NCBI GenBank assembly: GCA_017552715.1
Contig: JAFZOW010000075.1
Coordinates: forward strand, 1-64,000
DNA from: Lachnospiraceae bacterium
GTDB taxonomy: Bacteria; Bacillota; Clostridia; Lachnospirales; Lachnospiraceae
Reading direction: 5' to 3'
DNA: 64,000 nt
Each line of letters begins with the position of its first letter. Positions within the stretch are counted from its first letter, which is position 1. Positions 36,784 to 45,360 of this stretch are shown here, one piece after another. Position numbers and translations under genes: made by a program. The notes beneath the pieces are model-generated. The model was not told the origin of the DNA. It did not search any database and saw nothing but the letters and a program-made list of their open reading frames with translations.

Positions 36784-39123
36784 CTACCGGACGTGCAGCT
36801 TCAGCTGTTCTGTTCTTTCCGTCCCATTTTCGAAAAGCTTCTGTTCTTTGTCTTTCCAGACAAACTCATGCAGGGTATATTCCCCGTTTTCATAGGCATA
36901 GCTGTCTCCGGCATCTTCATACATGGTAAAGGCGCCGTCAGAGCCGGGATAGATATGCAGTGTGATCTCATCCGAAAGCTCCGCCACCGACAGAGCCGGT
37001 TCCGTCATGGGGATGATCGCCCCCGCACGCACAAATACGGGGATGTGCTCCAGCGGGGCTGCGGCGCTGATCCACTGTCCTCCCGCGTACCGTTCGTCCG
37101 TATAAAAGTCATACCAGTCACAGCCTTCCGGAAGGTAAACTCTTCTGGAATACGACTCCGGCTTTTTCTCCACGTCGAAATTCATCGCCTCCGTAACCGG
37201 GCAGACCATCATGTCATCCCCGAAGAGATACTGGTCAAAGATGTCAAAACAGTTCCGGTCTGTGCCGAACGCGAAGGACAGCGGCTTCATGATCAGCGCA
37301 TCCCGAAGCCAAACCATACCCGCCAGGGAATAGATATACGGCATGAGTGCATACCGTCGACGGCTGGCTTCCAGCAGGGCCGGGTAGAAAGGCGCCGCTT
37401 CGTGATCGAATACCCAGAGCTCCCGCCGCACATCCGTTCCATGCCCGCGGAAGACCGGCAGGAAGGCTTCCCACTGATACCATCTGGTATAGAGTTCACA
37501 GTACGCAGGATCCTCCGCCCCCCCGTCATACTCCCCGTTCCAGTACCAGGGATATCCGTTCTTTACAAAAAAGGCTCCCGTATCCGTCGTCCAGTAAGGC
37601 ATCCCGCTGGCACAGAAATGTATCCCTGCAGCGATCTGTTTCCGGAGCGTATCCCAGGAAGCCGAGATATCCCCGGACCAGAGGATCGTTCCGTAACGCT
37701 GCTGCCCGGGATAGCCGCTTCTTGTCAGATTTACGACCCGTTTGGAAGGGCAGGCCTTTCGCTGTCCTTCAAAGATCCCCCTGGCATGATACAGACCGAA
37801 GGCGTTCATATAGGGTGCAGGGATATGATCGCTCACATTCCGGCAGTAATTCTCGAAATTCTTTGCGTTTTCCGGACGTACATTTTCGGTCCACTCCGGA
37901 CAGACCGGCTCGCTGTTATCACACCACCAGGCATCCACACCATGCTTAAAGAGCCCCTCTTCCGCCTGTTTCCAGTAAAGCTTTCTGGCCTCCGCATCCA
38001 GTGCATTGTAAATATGGGATCCCGGGAGAAGGAGCTTTTTCTCCTCAAATTCCTTTACGTTTTCCGTGCAGGGGTCCATATTGGGCCAGATGGAGATCAT
38101 AAAATGCACATTCTCCTCATGCAGCTGCTTCGTCATGGCGTCCGGATCCGGGAAACGTGCGGCATCGAAGCTTTTCTGCCCCCACTGCCCCTCCGGCCAG
38201 GAGATCCAGTCTAAAACGATACAGTCCAGGCCGATGGCGCGCTTCCGGTATTCTCCTGCCACCTCAAGGATCTCCTTCTGCGTTTCGTAACGCTCCTGTG
38301 ACTGGATATATCCGAAGGCCCATTTGGGAAGGAGGACCGCTTTTCCCGTGATCTTCCGGAAGGCACGTATCACCCCGTCCATGCTTCCGCCGTTCATGAA
38401 AAAGAAGTCCATCTCCGTATCCGCTTCGGTGTAGAAATACGAACCTTCCGGCCCGTCGTTGAAGATCGAAGGGCTGCAGGTATTCATAAAGACGCCATAG
38501 GCCTTGGTTGAAATAAAGAAAGGGATCGCTATGGTCCGGTTTGCCTGATTCAGATATACACAGTTCCCGCGCAGGGAATGGTAGCCTTCCTCATGCTGCC
38601 CCAGGCCGTACAGCTCTTCGTCCCCGTCAAATACAAAGTGCAGCCTCGTATGATATGCGCTCCCGCACTGCACTCTGGCGGCATCCCTTATCACTTCCTT
38701 TTTCCCGTCCGCCGTCTCCACGATCTCCTTCCCGGCGCTCTCCTCCAGCAGGCGGTATACCGGGATCTCGGTCAGCTCTTTGCTCCTTGCAGCCCGTTCC
38801 CGCAAAAGAGTCCGGCCGTTTTCATCCGCATAACGGAAACTGTTCGTTTCCTTATCGATATAAAGCACCAGCCGGGGCATCTCCAGACGGACAAAGCTTT
38901 CCTCCTCCGTATAGCTCCATTCCGGAAAGGGTGCAAGCTCCGCCAGGCAGGGCTTCTCATACTCATTCTCCCCAAGCTCCTTCTGTGAATAAAGAACCCG
39001 CACGATCCCTTCGCCGACCGGGACGATCTTCTGCATTCCCTTCTGCAGAACAAGCACCAGCGCATCCCCCTCCCTGCGGATGCTCTTCAGTTTCATATCT
39101 TCATACGGTACACAGGGCAGCAT
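36784..39123 (-). CDS. GH31 glycoside hydrolase (alpha-xylosidase/alpha-glucosidase type)
   Basis: 779 residues from the ATG at 39123, which has AAAGGAG about 9 nt upstream; 22 in-frame codons before it lack this. N-terminal beta domain, then TIM barrel with WAFGYIQSQERY, the nucleophile Asp402 in DAWWCDNSEP and the acid/base Asp in LWSGDISASW, then C-terminal beta domains ending in a DUF5110-like segment (IYPGSDGAFTMYEDAGDSY). It releases alpha-linked glucose or xylose. The WCDNSEP form resembles YicI-type enzymes, but the substrate is not certain. No signal peptide. Single gene with a strong terminator behind it. Confidence 0.93.
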   Translation of the reverse strand: MLPCVPYEDMKLKSIRREGDALVLVLQKGMQKIVPVGEGIVRVLYSQKELGENEYEKPCLAELAPFPEWSYTEEESFVRLEMPRLVLYIDKETNSFRYADENGRTLLRERAARSKELTEIPVYRLLEESAGKEIVETADGKKEVIRDAARVQCGSAYHTRLHFVFDGDEELYGLGQHEEGYHSLRGNCVYLNQANRTIAIPFFISTKAYGVFMNTCSPSIFNDGPEGSYFYTEADTEMDFFFMNGGSMDGVIRAFRKITGKAVLLPKWAFGYIQSQERYETQKEILEVAGEYRKRAIGLDCIVLDWISWPEGQWGQKSFDAARFPDPDAMTKQLHEENVHFMISIWPNMDPCTENVKEFEEKKLLLPGSHIYNALDAEARKLYWKQAEEGLFKHGVDAWWCDNSEPVCPEWTENVRPENAKNFENYCRNVSDHIPAPYMNAFGLYHARGIFEGQRKACPSKRVVNLTRSGYPGQQRYGTILWSGDISASWDTLRKQIAAGIHFCASGMPYWTTDTGAFFVKNGYPWYWNGEYDGGAEDPAYCELYTRWYQWEAFLPVFRGHGTDVRRELWVFDHEAAPFYPALLEASRRRYALMPYIYSLAGMVWLRDALIMKPLSFAFGTDRNCFDIFDQYLFGDDMMVCPVTEAMNFDVEKKPESYSRRVYLPEGCDWYDFYTDERYAGGQWISAAAPLEHIPVFVRAGAIIPMTEPALSVAELSDEITLHIYPGSDGAFTMYEDAGDSYAYENGEYTLHEFVWKDKEQKLFENGTERTEQLKLHVR

Positions 39124-39171
39124 GGCAACACTCCTTTCGATATACGATAATGCAAATCCAATATTAGCAAA

Positions 39172-39195
39172 ATCCCGTTGAGAGTTCAACGGGAT
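39172..39195 (-). terminator. 24-bp palindromic hairpin between the ABC permease and GH31 genes
   Basis: ATCCCGTTGA (39172-39181) and TCAACGGGAT (39186-39195) pair perfectly around a 4-nt loop. On the minus strand four T follow (TTTTG). It can end the permease transcript (stop at 39264). It is also 50-72 bp before the GH31 start, where it could be a repressor operator. Confidence 0.6.
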
Positions 39196-39263
39196 GCGAC
39201 GAGATGATCATCAGTACGGACTGCCGAATTCCGCCTCCGCCTTCGCGACAGCATCTTTCAGGC

Positions 39264-42026
39264 TCACTCCACGTTTTTAAGGGCATCGGTAAGCGGTATC
39301 CGTCGGATCCGGAGCAGATCAACGAAAGCCACCAAAATGTAGGCCGCAATGACCGTAAGTATGATCTGTACGAACTGCTGCGGGTGCATGTTGAATATGA
39401 TATATCCGTTCATGCGTACCAGCATGGCTTTCCAGATCTCTACTACAGCCATATAACTTAAGAAGGCTGTTATCGCAGCGGATATCACCACAACGACACT
39501 GGTCAGCAGCACATACAGGCCGGCGATCTCTCCGTCGGTATACCCCAGCACCTTTACCATGGAGATATTTCCCGCATTCTGCTCGATGATCAGCTTGGTA
39601 AGCAGATAGATGATCAGCATGGCCAGGATAAAACAGACATAGACAAAGTATGTCATATACGAGCCTATGGAATGATCCAGCTGATTTGCCATCTTCAGAG
39701 CATCATCGACAGTGATGCAGGCCGCTATCCTGTCTTCCTCAATATCCGTGATCTTTTCGGCACAGAGGAAGCCGCTGAAGCTCCCCTCATCCAGGTCAAA
39801 GATCCGGTTGAATTCATAGTCCGGCACCAGCACGGCCATGCTTCCGGGAAGCGCATAAATACCTGCCACTTCAAAATCATAACGCTTGTCCGTATACTTG
39901 TCCTTAAGCGTAATGCTGTCACCGGTCCCGATCCCGAATTTCTCCGAATACGGTGAAGAGATATATGCCTTTCCTTCCGCAAGTTCATAGGGCAGTCTGA
40001 AATAAGCACTGTCGGCACAATAGCCGTATACCGTGATATCCTCCCCCTCATGCACCCCGCCTGCTGTTTTCATAGAGTTGATGCAGAACCTTTCCGCTCC
40101 GGGTGCGGATGTACTGACCGCTACGCCGTCCTCATCCTCCGTATCTGTAAGGATATACTGGAAAGGAGCCACCACATACTCCGAGGCATGATCCTGATAG
40201 TCACGCAGCGTGACCGGCATGCCGACCGAAAAGCAGAGCATGATCATCACAAAGAATATCCCTGCAAAAAGCACGCCGTAGCCTGCCAGGTTCTGCAGGA
40301 AGATCCGCATGCGGAAACGCTGAAGGAAAGAAACCTCCGGAAGCTTAAGCGCATGTTTCTTCTTTCCGCGGCTCAGGTCATGGCGCAGGAATTTCAGGGG
40401 CGAGATCTTAAGCTTTGTGTGGATCACAACAAAGTTGATGAACAGTATGATCACGATGGGGATCAGTGTAGTCCGCATAAAAGCATCTGCATTCCAATGG
40501 GTCTCATAAGTCGGCAGACTGTAGGAATTATAGTACATATCTACCACTGCTTCCTTCAGGCAGGTATAGCCAAGCACATTTCCGATGGCAGCCGCCAGCA
40601 GCGTGACCAACACCGGCAGTGAAAGATAATGGAGCAGGAGTTCCCCCCTGGTATAGCCCGATGCCCGGAGGGTCCCGATCACAGCCGCCTCGTTGGTGAT
40701 GGTATTGTTTTGTGTTATGGCAAAGATGAATGCGATCACGATGACCATGATGTTGCCCATGACTTCGCTCATAGCTTTATCCGTCCCAAAGTCCTCCACT
40801 GCAAAATGGATCGCCTGATTGGCATATTCCGGCACATAATCCGTGAGCTCGTTTTCCAGCTCTTTATTCACCAGGGCATCCGCTTCCGCCTCCAGCGCAT
40901 CCGCTCTCTCCTGCAGCTCATCGCCTGCAAGCTTCAAGGATTCTCCCCGCTCTTCCAGATCCTCCCCCTGTTTTTCAAGCTCTTCTCCCTGCTCCTTCAG
41001 ATCCCTCATTTTTGTGCGCATATCCGCAGGGATAAGGGCAAGCAGCTCTTCCGGGATCTCAAGCTCTCCTTCCCCGGCGCCTGCCGTTTCAGCACTTACC
41101 GGCACACCTGCAGCCACAAGAGCACCCACGATGTTCTCTGTCAGATCGGCAGCGTCCTCCTCAAGCCTGTCAGCCTTCCGCTGAAGTTCTTCGCCCTCGG
41201 CTTCCAGCGCATCCGCCTGTGCCTGAAGCTCGTCTCCCTCAGCTTCCAGTGCTTCACCCCTTGCCTCCAGATCGTCTTTCTTCGCCTGCGCCTCATCGGC
41301 ATCATCCAGCACGCCGCCGGTCAGTGCCAGGACCGCCAGTTTTTCTACGAGTTCATCAGACTTTTCCTTCTTCTGCGCGTCTGTTACCGGTCTGTCGTCA
41401 AACTGATAAGCATACTGCCATACGCTTTCCGCCTCCAGCGCCTCAAAACCATCCGCGGTCATGGCACCGATATCAAAAGTCAGCGCATCAAACATCATGT
41501 CGCTGTTATCCTTATATAGCGCACTGTAGTCGGAAAAGGCCACCAGACCGCAGACCTTTACGCTCTTACCGCCGATGCTGATGACATCCCCGCAGGCGAT
41601 ACCGCAGTTTGCCGCATGCATGCGGTCGATCACGATCTCATCGGCGCTTTCGGGAAAAGCCCCTTCCATAAGACTCGCCCGGTTCATGTCGTCCCGCATC
41701 TGAAAGATCCTGAGCACGCTGTCCTCACTTCCGTCCCTGTCATGATCCTCGGACAGGTCCTTGTAATACTGCGGCACGATCCGGATCCCCCTGTCCCGAT
41801 AGGCATTCAGGAGTCCCTCTGCAGCCTCGTGTTTCAGTTCAAAGTGTCCGTCTTCGATATTGTATTTTTCAAAAGCCTCCGATGCGGCCCTTTCCATGCT
41901 GCCGTTTGCAACATACATGCCGGAGATCGATCCTATCATGATAGCCAGCAGTCCGAAGAGTACCAGATATTTTTTCCAGTCGGTCTTCAGGATCCTGGGG
42001 ATACGTCTTTTCAACGGATTTCTCAT
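39264..42026 (-). CDS. Large FtsX-type ABC transporter permease with coiled-coil hairpin
   Basis: 920 residues from the ATG at 42026 (GGGGAGG 5-6 nt upstream); 41 extra in-frame codons lie inside the ATPase gene. One span at about 19-41, a roughly 380-residue extracytoplasmic region, then an FtsX core with three spans (about 420-600), a second outer region and a second FtsX core at the C-terminus. The first outer region carries two Glu/Leu/Ala-rich heptad helices (about 247-297 and 337-385, for example LEAEGDELQAQADALEAEG) around a Pro/Gly turn, as expected of an antiparallel coiled-coil stalk. MacB/LolC-like proteins use such outer domains for mechanotransmission rather than classical import. 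The partner ATPase ends 13 bp upstream. Confidence 0.9.
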   Translation of the reverse strand: MRNPLKRRIPRILKTDWKKYLVLFGLLAIMIGSISGMYVANGSMERAASEAFEKYNIEDGHFELKHEAAEGLLNAYRDRGIRIVPQYYKDLSEDHDRDGSEDSVLRIFQMRDDMNRASLMEGAFPESADEIVIDRMHAANCGIACGDVISIGGKSVKVCGLVAFSDYSALYKDNSDMMFDALTFDIGAMTADGFEALEAESVWQYAYQFDDRPVTDAQKKEKSDELVEKLAVLALTGGVLDDADEAQAKKDDLEARGEALEAEGDELQAQADALEAEGEELQRKADRLEEDAADLTENIVGALVAAGVPVSAETAGAGEGELEIPEELLALIPADMRTKMRDLKEQGEELEKQGEDLEERGESLKLAGDELQERADALEAEADALVNKELENELTDYVPEYANQAIHFAVEDFGTDKAMSEVMGNIMVIVIAFIFAITQNNTITNEAAVIGTLRASGYTRGELLLHYLSLPVLVTLLAAAIGNVLGYTCLKEAVVDMYYNSYSLPTYETHWNADAFMRTTLIPIVIILFINFVVIHTKLKISPLKFLRHDLSRGKKKHALKLPEVSFLQRFRMRIFLQNLAGYGVLFAGIFFVMIMLCFSVGMPVTLRDYQDHASEYVVAPFQYILTDTEDEDGVAVSTSAPGAERFCINSMKTAGGVHEGEDITVYGYCADSAYFRLPYELAEGKAYISSPYSEKFGIGTGDSITLKDKYTDKRYDFEVAGIYALPGSMAVLVPDYEFNRIFDLDEGSFSGFLCAEKITDIEEDRIAACITVDDALKMANQLDHSIGSYMTYFVYVCFILAMLIIYLLTKLIIEQNAGNISMVKVLGYTDGEIAGLYVLLTSVVVVISAAITAFLSYMAVVEIWKAMLVRMNGYIIFNMHPQQFVQIILTVIAAYILVAFVDLLRIRRIPLTDALKNVE

Positions 42027-42039
42027 ACAGCACCTCCCC

Positions 42040-42750
42040 TCACCAGTCAAGCTCTTCGGCACTGATCTTGTTCTCGTTGATGATATTCTTCCTGACCCTG
42101 CCATCACGCAGCTTGATGGTATGATCGGCCATGTGCTGTATCGCCTCATTGTGGGTTACCATGATGACGGTGTTGCCGTATTTTTGATTCACCTCCTCGA
42201 TCAGCTTCAGGATCTCTTTGGAGGTGTTGTAATCCAGCGCGCCGGTAGGCTCGTCACAGAGCAGGATGTCCGGATTCTTCACGATGGCCCTGCCTATGGA
42301 GGTACGCTGCTGCTGCCCGCCGGAAAGCTGGTTGGGCAGCTTGTGACGGTGCTCATACAGCCCCAGAGTCTTCAGAAGCTCATCGATATCCAGCGGCTTA
42401 TCCGAAAGAAAAGCCCCAACCTCGATGTTTTCCTTCACCGTCAGATTGGGAATCAGATTATAGAGCTGGAAGACATAGCCCAGATGCTTTCTGCGGTAAC
42501 GGGTCAGTGCCTTCTCGTCCATATCCTTTAATTTGTCACCGTTAATGGCTATATAGCCGTCATCTGCACTGTCGATGCCTCCTATGATGTTTAAGAGCGT
42601 GGATTTACCCGAACCCGAAGGACCCAGCAGCACGCAGAATTCACCCTGTGTTACCGCGAAGTCCATCCCCCGCAGCACCTCCTGCCTGCTGTCCCCGGTA
42701 CCGTACGCCTTGAACACATTGCTCACTTTCAGGAATTCTTTTTCCGCCAT
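42040..42750 (-). CDS. ABC transporter ATP-binding protein (MacB/LolD type)
   Basis: 236 residues. Walker [10 protein letters not shown] near residue 39, Q-loop YVFQLYNL, signature LSGGQQQR, Walker [13 protein letters not shown] and H-loop MVTHNEA. The FtsX-type permease follows 13 bp later, so one ATPase dimer should drive a homodimeric permease. ATG with AAAGGAG upstream. The gene sits behind a long structured leader (42751-43055) with a promoter, a candidate Mn2+ riboswitch and an intrinsic terminator. Confidence 0.95.
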   Translation of the reverse strand: MAEKEFLKVSNVFKAYGTGDSRQEVLRGMDFAVTQGEFCVLLGPSGSGKSTLLNIIGGIDSADDGYIAINGDKLKDMDEKALTRYRRKHLGYVFQLYNLIPNLTVKENIEVGAFLSDKPLDIDELLKTLGLYEHRHKLPNQLSGGQQQRTSIGRAIVKNPDILLCDEPTGALDYNTSKEILKLIEEVNQKYGNTVIMVTHNEAIQHMADHTIKLRDGRVRKNIINENKISAEELDW

Positions 42751-42788
42751 CGCTTTTCTCCTTTCAGACTGTGTTGTTTTAAACCGAT

Positions 42789-42867
42789 CGAGCAGGAAAG
42801 ACGCAGTCGCATCCTGCTCACCGCGCCGCCCGCGTGCTGCAAAGCAGCAAATCTCCTTACGCGGGCG
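42789..42867 (-). other. Hairpin-rich leader between the riboswitch terminator and the ABC genes
   Basis: Two strong inverted repeats. CGCCCGCGT (42827-42835) pairs with ACGCGGGCG (42859-42867) around an inner GCTGC/GCAGC hairpin. GAGCAGGA (about 42790) pairs with TCCTGCTC (about 42819). The larger hairpin exposes or hides an AAGGAG word. No gene with a convincing start is present, although frames stay open across it. Confidence 0.6.
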
Positions 42868-42875
42868 TGCGCATA

Positions 42876-42908
42876 AAAAAGACCGGATATGCTAATCCAT
42901 ATCCGGTC
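42876..42908 (-). terminator. Intrinsic terminator in the expression platform of the riboswitch
   Basis: GACCGGATATG, loop GATTAG, CATATCCGGTC: 11 perfect pairs followed on the minus strand by TTTTTT. It lies about 125 bp before the ABC ATPase start and about 150 nt after the transcription start, so it acts ahead of the genes, as an attenuator does. Confidence 0.9.
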
Positions 42909-42954
42909 ATAAATGATCCTGTATATCAGGGGTATGATCCATGTATGGCTTAGC

Positions 42955-43055
42955 ATACATGAGTCTCACAATTTAAAACAAGCCAGGTGAAAAGGAAAGC
43001 ACCGGTATGTTGGCTTGCTACTCGCATGTGCGAGCCTGCTACTCCCCCATGGGTT
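42955..43055 (-). promoter_or_regulatory. Candidate yybP-ykoY (Mn2+) riboswitch aptamer
   Basis: Minus strand, in order: GGGGGAGTAGC (L1, 5' side, ending near 43039), a CTCGCA-CA-TGCGAG hairpin, CAAGCCA-ACATACC-GGTG...CACC-TGGCTTG (a 7-bp helix, an asymmetric loop with the CAACATAC word, then a short upper helix), and GAGAC followed by TCATG (L1, 3' side plus closing helix). CATG on both ends can close P1. Immediately downstream CATGTATG can instead pair with CATACATG, an alternative fold linked to the terminator at 42876-42908. The GGGGAGUAG, CAACAUAC and GAGAC words in this order are the conserved parts of the yybP-ykoY family. The controlled genes are an ABC ATPase and an FtsX-type permease, not the usual Mn exporters. 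Confidence 0.75.
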
Positions 43056-43061
43056 ATGGGA

Positions 43062-43090
43062 AGTATAAACCCGATCCCCTGCCATGTCAA
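43062..43090 (-). promoter_or_regulatory. Promoter of the riboswitch-ABC transcription unit
   Basis: Minus strand TTGACA (43090..43085), 17-bp spacer, TATACT (43067..43062). The transcript would begin near 43055, right at the 5' edge of the aptamer. Confidence 0.85.
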
Positions 43091-43132
43091 GATTCGATTT
43101 TTCCTTGATGGCATATATCCAAGGGGATAAAC

Positions 43133-43161
43133 TTGACAGAGATCCTGATCCCTGATAGTTT
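43133..43161 (+). promoter_or_regulatory. Possible promoter of the second GH36 gene
   Basis: TTGACA (43133-43138), 17-bp spacer, TAGTTT (43156-43161). The -35 is perfect and the -10 poor. It is divergent from the riboswitch promoter; the region 42751-43239 has no protein gene. Confidence 0.4.
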
Positions 43162-43239
43162 GTGAATGATGAGCTGAGGATAAAGCGGTTAATTATCCTG
43201 AGGACGGGAATAACCTGTAAATGATAAGGAATGGTGCAT

Positions 43240-45318
43240 ATGTATGTTGTCAGTAAAGCCGAGATCAAGATCGTAGGGGATGAGTATGCAGGGTTTTATT
43301 CCTGCGGCCTGACCATGATGGGAAGCGCGACCATGCGGCGCTTCGGTGAAATCACGGAAGAGAACGGAAACATCGTGATGCGTTCGGAGGACGGTCTGCT
43401 TCTTTCGGTATCTACGACTAAAAGCCCGTACAGCAATGCATATGAGGTACGAACCTCCTTTACCAACGGATCCGGATCCGATGTAACGCTGGAAATGATA
43501 ACCTCTTTTCTTCTTCCCGGGATCAAAGCAGACCGTGTACACCGCATCCTCTCCTTCTGGAGTGCGGAAGGGCGGCTTAAGACAGATGATCTGCGGGATC
43601 TGAATATGGAGTGTGCCTGGAACCACATGGCATTCCGCGTGGGAAAATTCGGCAATGTCGGTTCGATGCCGGTCAGAAAGTTTTTTCCTTTTGTTGCGCT
43701 TGAGGACAGCGAAAGCGGTGAGTTTACTGCCGTTCAGCTGTATTCGCCCTCGTCCTGGCAGATCGAGCTGATCGTACGCGAAGGCAATGAAGTAAATCTT
43801 TCCGGCGGGATCGCAGACCGTGATCTCGGCCAGTGGACGAAAACGCTCCGGCCCGGAGAGACACTGGAAGCTCCAAAGGCTGTTGTGGCCCGGGGGCATT
43901 CGCTGGAAGAGGCCTGCGACCGGCTTGTGAAAGCGCAGCATCCCAGTATCAGCCCGATCGACGATCATATGGGGATCACTTTCAATGAATATTGCACCAC
44001 CTGGGGCAATCCGACGATCGATAATCTGAAAAAACTCGCAGACAAACTGGAAGGCCGCGGGATACAGTTCCTTGTCATGGATTCAGGCTGGTATTCGGAT
44101 TGCGGCTACTGGTGGGAGCACCGCGGGGACTGGAGCGTCAACCGGAAACGTTTTCCGAATGGCCTGAAGGAGCTTGCGGACTATATCCGTGCCAAAGGGA
44201 TGATCCCGGGCATCTGGTTTGAATTCGAGGTGGCAGGGCCGAAATCCGGCGTATTTGATGATCCGGCCCATTTCGTAAAGAAAGACGGCGTTCCGCTGAC
44301 CGTCGGCGGCGCACGCTTCTGGGATATGGAAGATCCGTATGTGGAGGAATACCTTACGGAAAACGTGATCGGCCGTCTCCGGGAGGACGGCTTTGGTTAT
44401 ATCAAGATCGATTACAATGACACGATGGGAATGGGCTGTGACGGCCCGGAGAGTCCCGGTGAAAATCTGCGCCGAAAAGTCCTTGCGACGCAGAGCTTTT
44501 TCCGGAAGCTCAGGGAAGAGATCCCCGGGCTGGTGATCGAGAACTGCTCCAGCGGAGGGCACCGTCTGGAACCGTCCTTTATGGAACTGGCTTCGCAGGC
44601 CAGCTTTTCCGATGCACACGAGATCGTATCGCTCCCCCTGATCGCAGCGAACCTGCACCGGGTGGTACGTCCGGAACAATGCCAGATCTGGGCCGTGCTC
44701 CGCGCAGAAGATCCGGAGGAGCGGATCGTATATTCGCTGTGTGCAACCCTGCTCGGGCGGATGGGTCTGAGCGGCGATATTTATGATCTGAACGAAAAAC
44801 AGTCTGCGCTTCTGGATGAAGCGATCGCCTTCTACCGTGAAGCCGCACCGGTCATCCGGGACGGGATCACAACGCATATCTGCGCCGATACAAAAAGCTA
44901 CAATGAACCGACGGGCTCCCAGCTGGTGCTTCGGAGACTGGGTGACCGCCTGTTGTGCGTATACCACCGTTTTGCCGGATCCGTGCCCATCGAAGCATTT
45001 GCAAAGAAGCATGGCATAAACCTGACCGGCTACCGCCTGCAGCAAAAGTACGGAGATGCATCCTGTGACTTTTCCGCCGAAGCGAGGCTGCTTTCCGAAT
45101 CCAATTCAAGACAGCCCCAAGTACGTCCCGCCGCTGATAATAATGCTCAAAGCCGCAAAAATCTCAAAAAGCTTAAAGATAAGCCACTCAAAATAGTGAT
45201 GAGGGATAAAGATGTGCTAGATGAATATGATATCGACAAGCTCAATCCAATCACAACCGAATCCAAACTCTCACACTACTCTTGCAAAAGTATTGGGCCT
45301 GTGCTAAAATGCGACTAA
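43240..45318 (+). CDS. GH36 alpha-galactosidase with abnormal C-terminal tail
   Basis: 692 residues from the ATG at 43240 (AAGGA 9 nt upstream); the ATG at 43231 abuts that site. N-terminal beta-sandwich (1-240), TIM barrel with MDSGWYSDCGYWW, the nucleophile Asp391 in YIKIDYNDTM, CSSGGHRLEPS and the acid/base Asp458 in ASFSDAHEI. It is a shorter GH36 subtype than 31085-33517. From about residue 620 (base 45100) the composition changes to AT-rich, Lys/Asn-rich sequence unlike a GH36 C-terminus, so the last 70 or so residues are probably read-through into acquired DNA that replaced the native stop. The catalytic core is complete, so activity may remain. No signal peptide. Confidence 0.85.
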   Translation: MYVVSKAEIKIVGDEYAGFYSCGLTMMGSATMRRFGEITEENGNIVMRSEDGLLLSVSTTKSPYSNAYEVRTSFTNGSGSDVTLEMITSFLLPGIKADRVHRILSFWSAEGRLKTDDLRDLNMECAWNHMAFRVGKFGNVGSMPVRKFFPFVALEDSESGEFTAVQLYSPSSWQIELIVREGNEVNLSGGIADRDLGQWTKTLRPGETLEAPKAVVARGHSLEEACDRLVKAQHPSISPIDDHMGITFNEYCTTWGNPTIDNLKKLADKLEGRGIQFLVMDSGWYSDCGYWWEHRGDWSVNRKRFPNGLKELADYIRAKGMIPGIWFEFEVAGPKSGVFDDPAHFVKKDGVPLTVGGARFWDMEDPYVEEYLTENVIGRLREDGFGYIKIDYNDTMGMGCDGPESPGENLRRKVLATQSFFRKLREEIPGLVIENCSSGGHRLEPSFMELASQASFSDAHEIVSLPLIAANLHRVVRPEQCQIWAVLRAEDPEERIVYSLCATLLGRMGLSGDIYDLNEKQSALLDEAIAFYREAAPVIRDGITTHICADTKSYNEPTGSQLVLRRLGDRLLCVYHRFAGSVPIEAFAKKHGINLTGYRLQQKYGDASCDFSAEARLLSESNSRQPQVRPAADNNAQSRKNLKKLKDKPLKIVMRDKDVLDEYDIDKLNPITTESKLSHYSCKSIGPVLKCD
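45282..45310 (+). promoter_or_regulatory. Promoter of the AAA ATPase gene
   Basis: TTGCAA (45282-45287), 17-bp spacer, TAAAAT (45305-45310) with TGC before it (extended -10). Its -10 overlaps the left edge of the palindrome at 45309-45347. Confidence 0.7.
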
Positions 45319-45347
45319 TCCGGAATCGAATTCCGAATTAGTCGCAT
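45309..45347. promoter_or_regulatory. 39-bp palindrome over the transcription start of the AAA ATPase gene
   Basis: ATGCGACTAAT-c-CGGAAT-cga-ATTCCG-a-ATTAGTCGCAT: 11 and 6 perfect pairs with one mismatch and a 3-nt centre. It begins in the -10 and ends 13 bp before the start codon, so it could be an operator or, as RNA, a hairpin next to the ribosome site. No U run follows, so it is not a normal terminator. Confidence 0.75.
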
Positions 45348-45360
45348 TGCGGAGGCGCAT

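Noticed and set aside
42729..42956. Minus-strand 75-codon frame across the ABC leader, a possible leader peptide
   Set aside because: It begins inside the riboswitch and crosses the terminator stem; no ribosome site precedes its start. Structure explains the region better.
45309..45347. Terminator of the second GH36 gene
   Set aside because: No U run follows, and the element begins inside a good -10 of the next gene, so a control site fits better.
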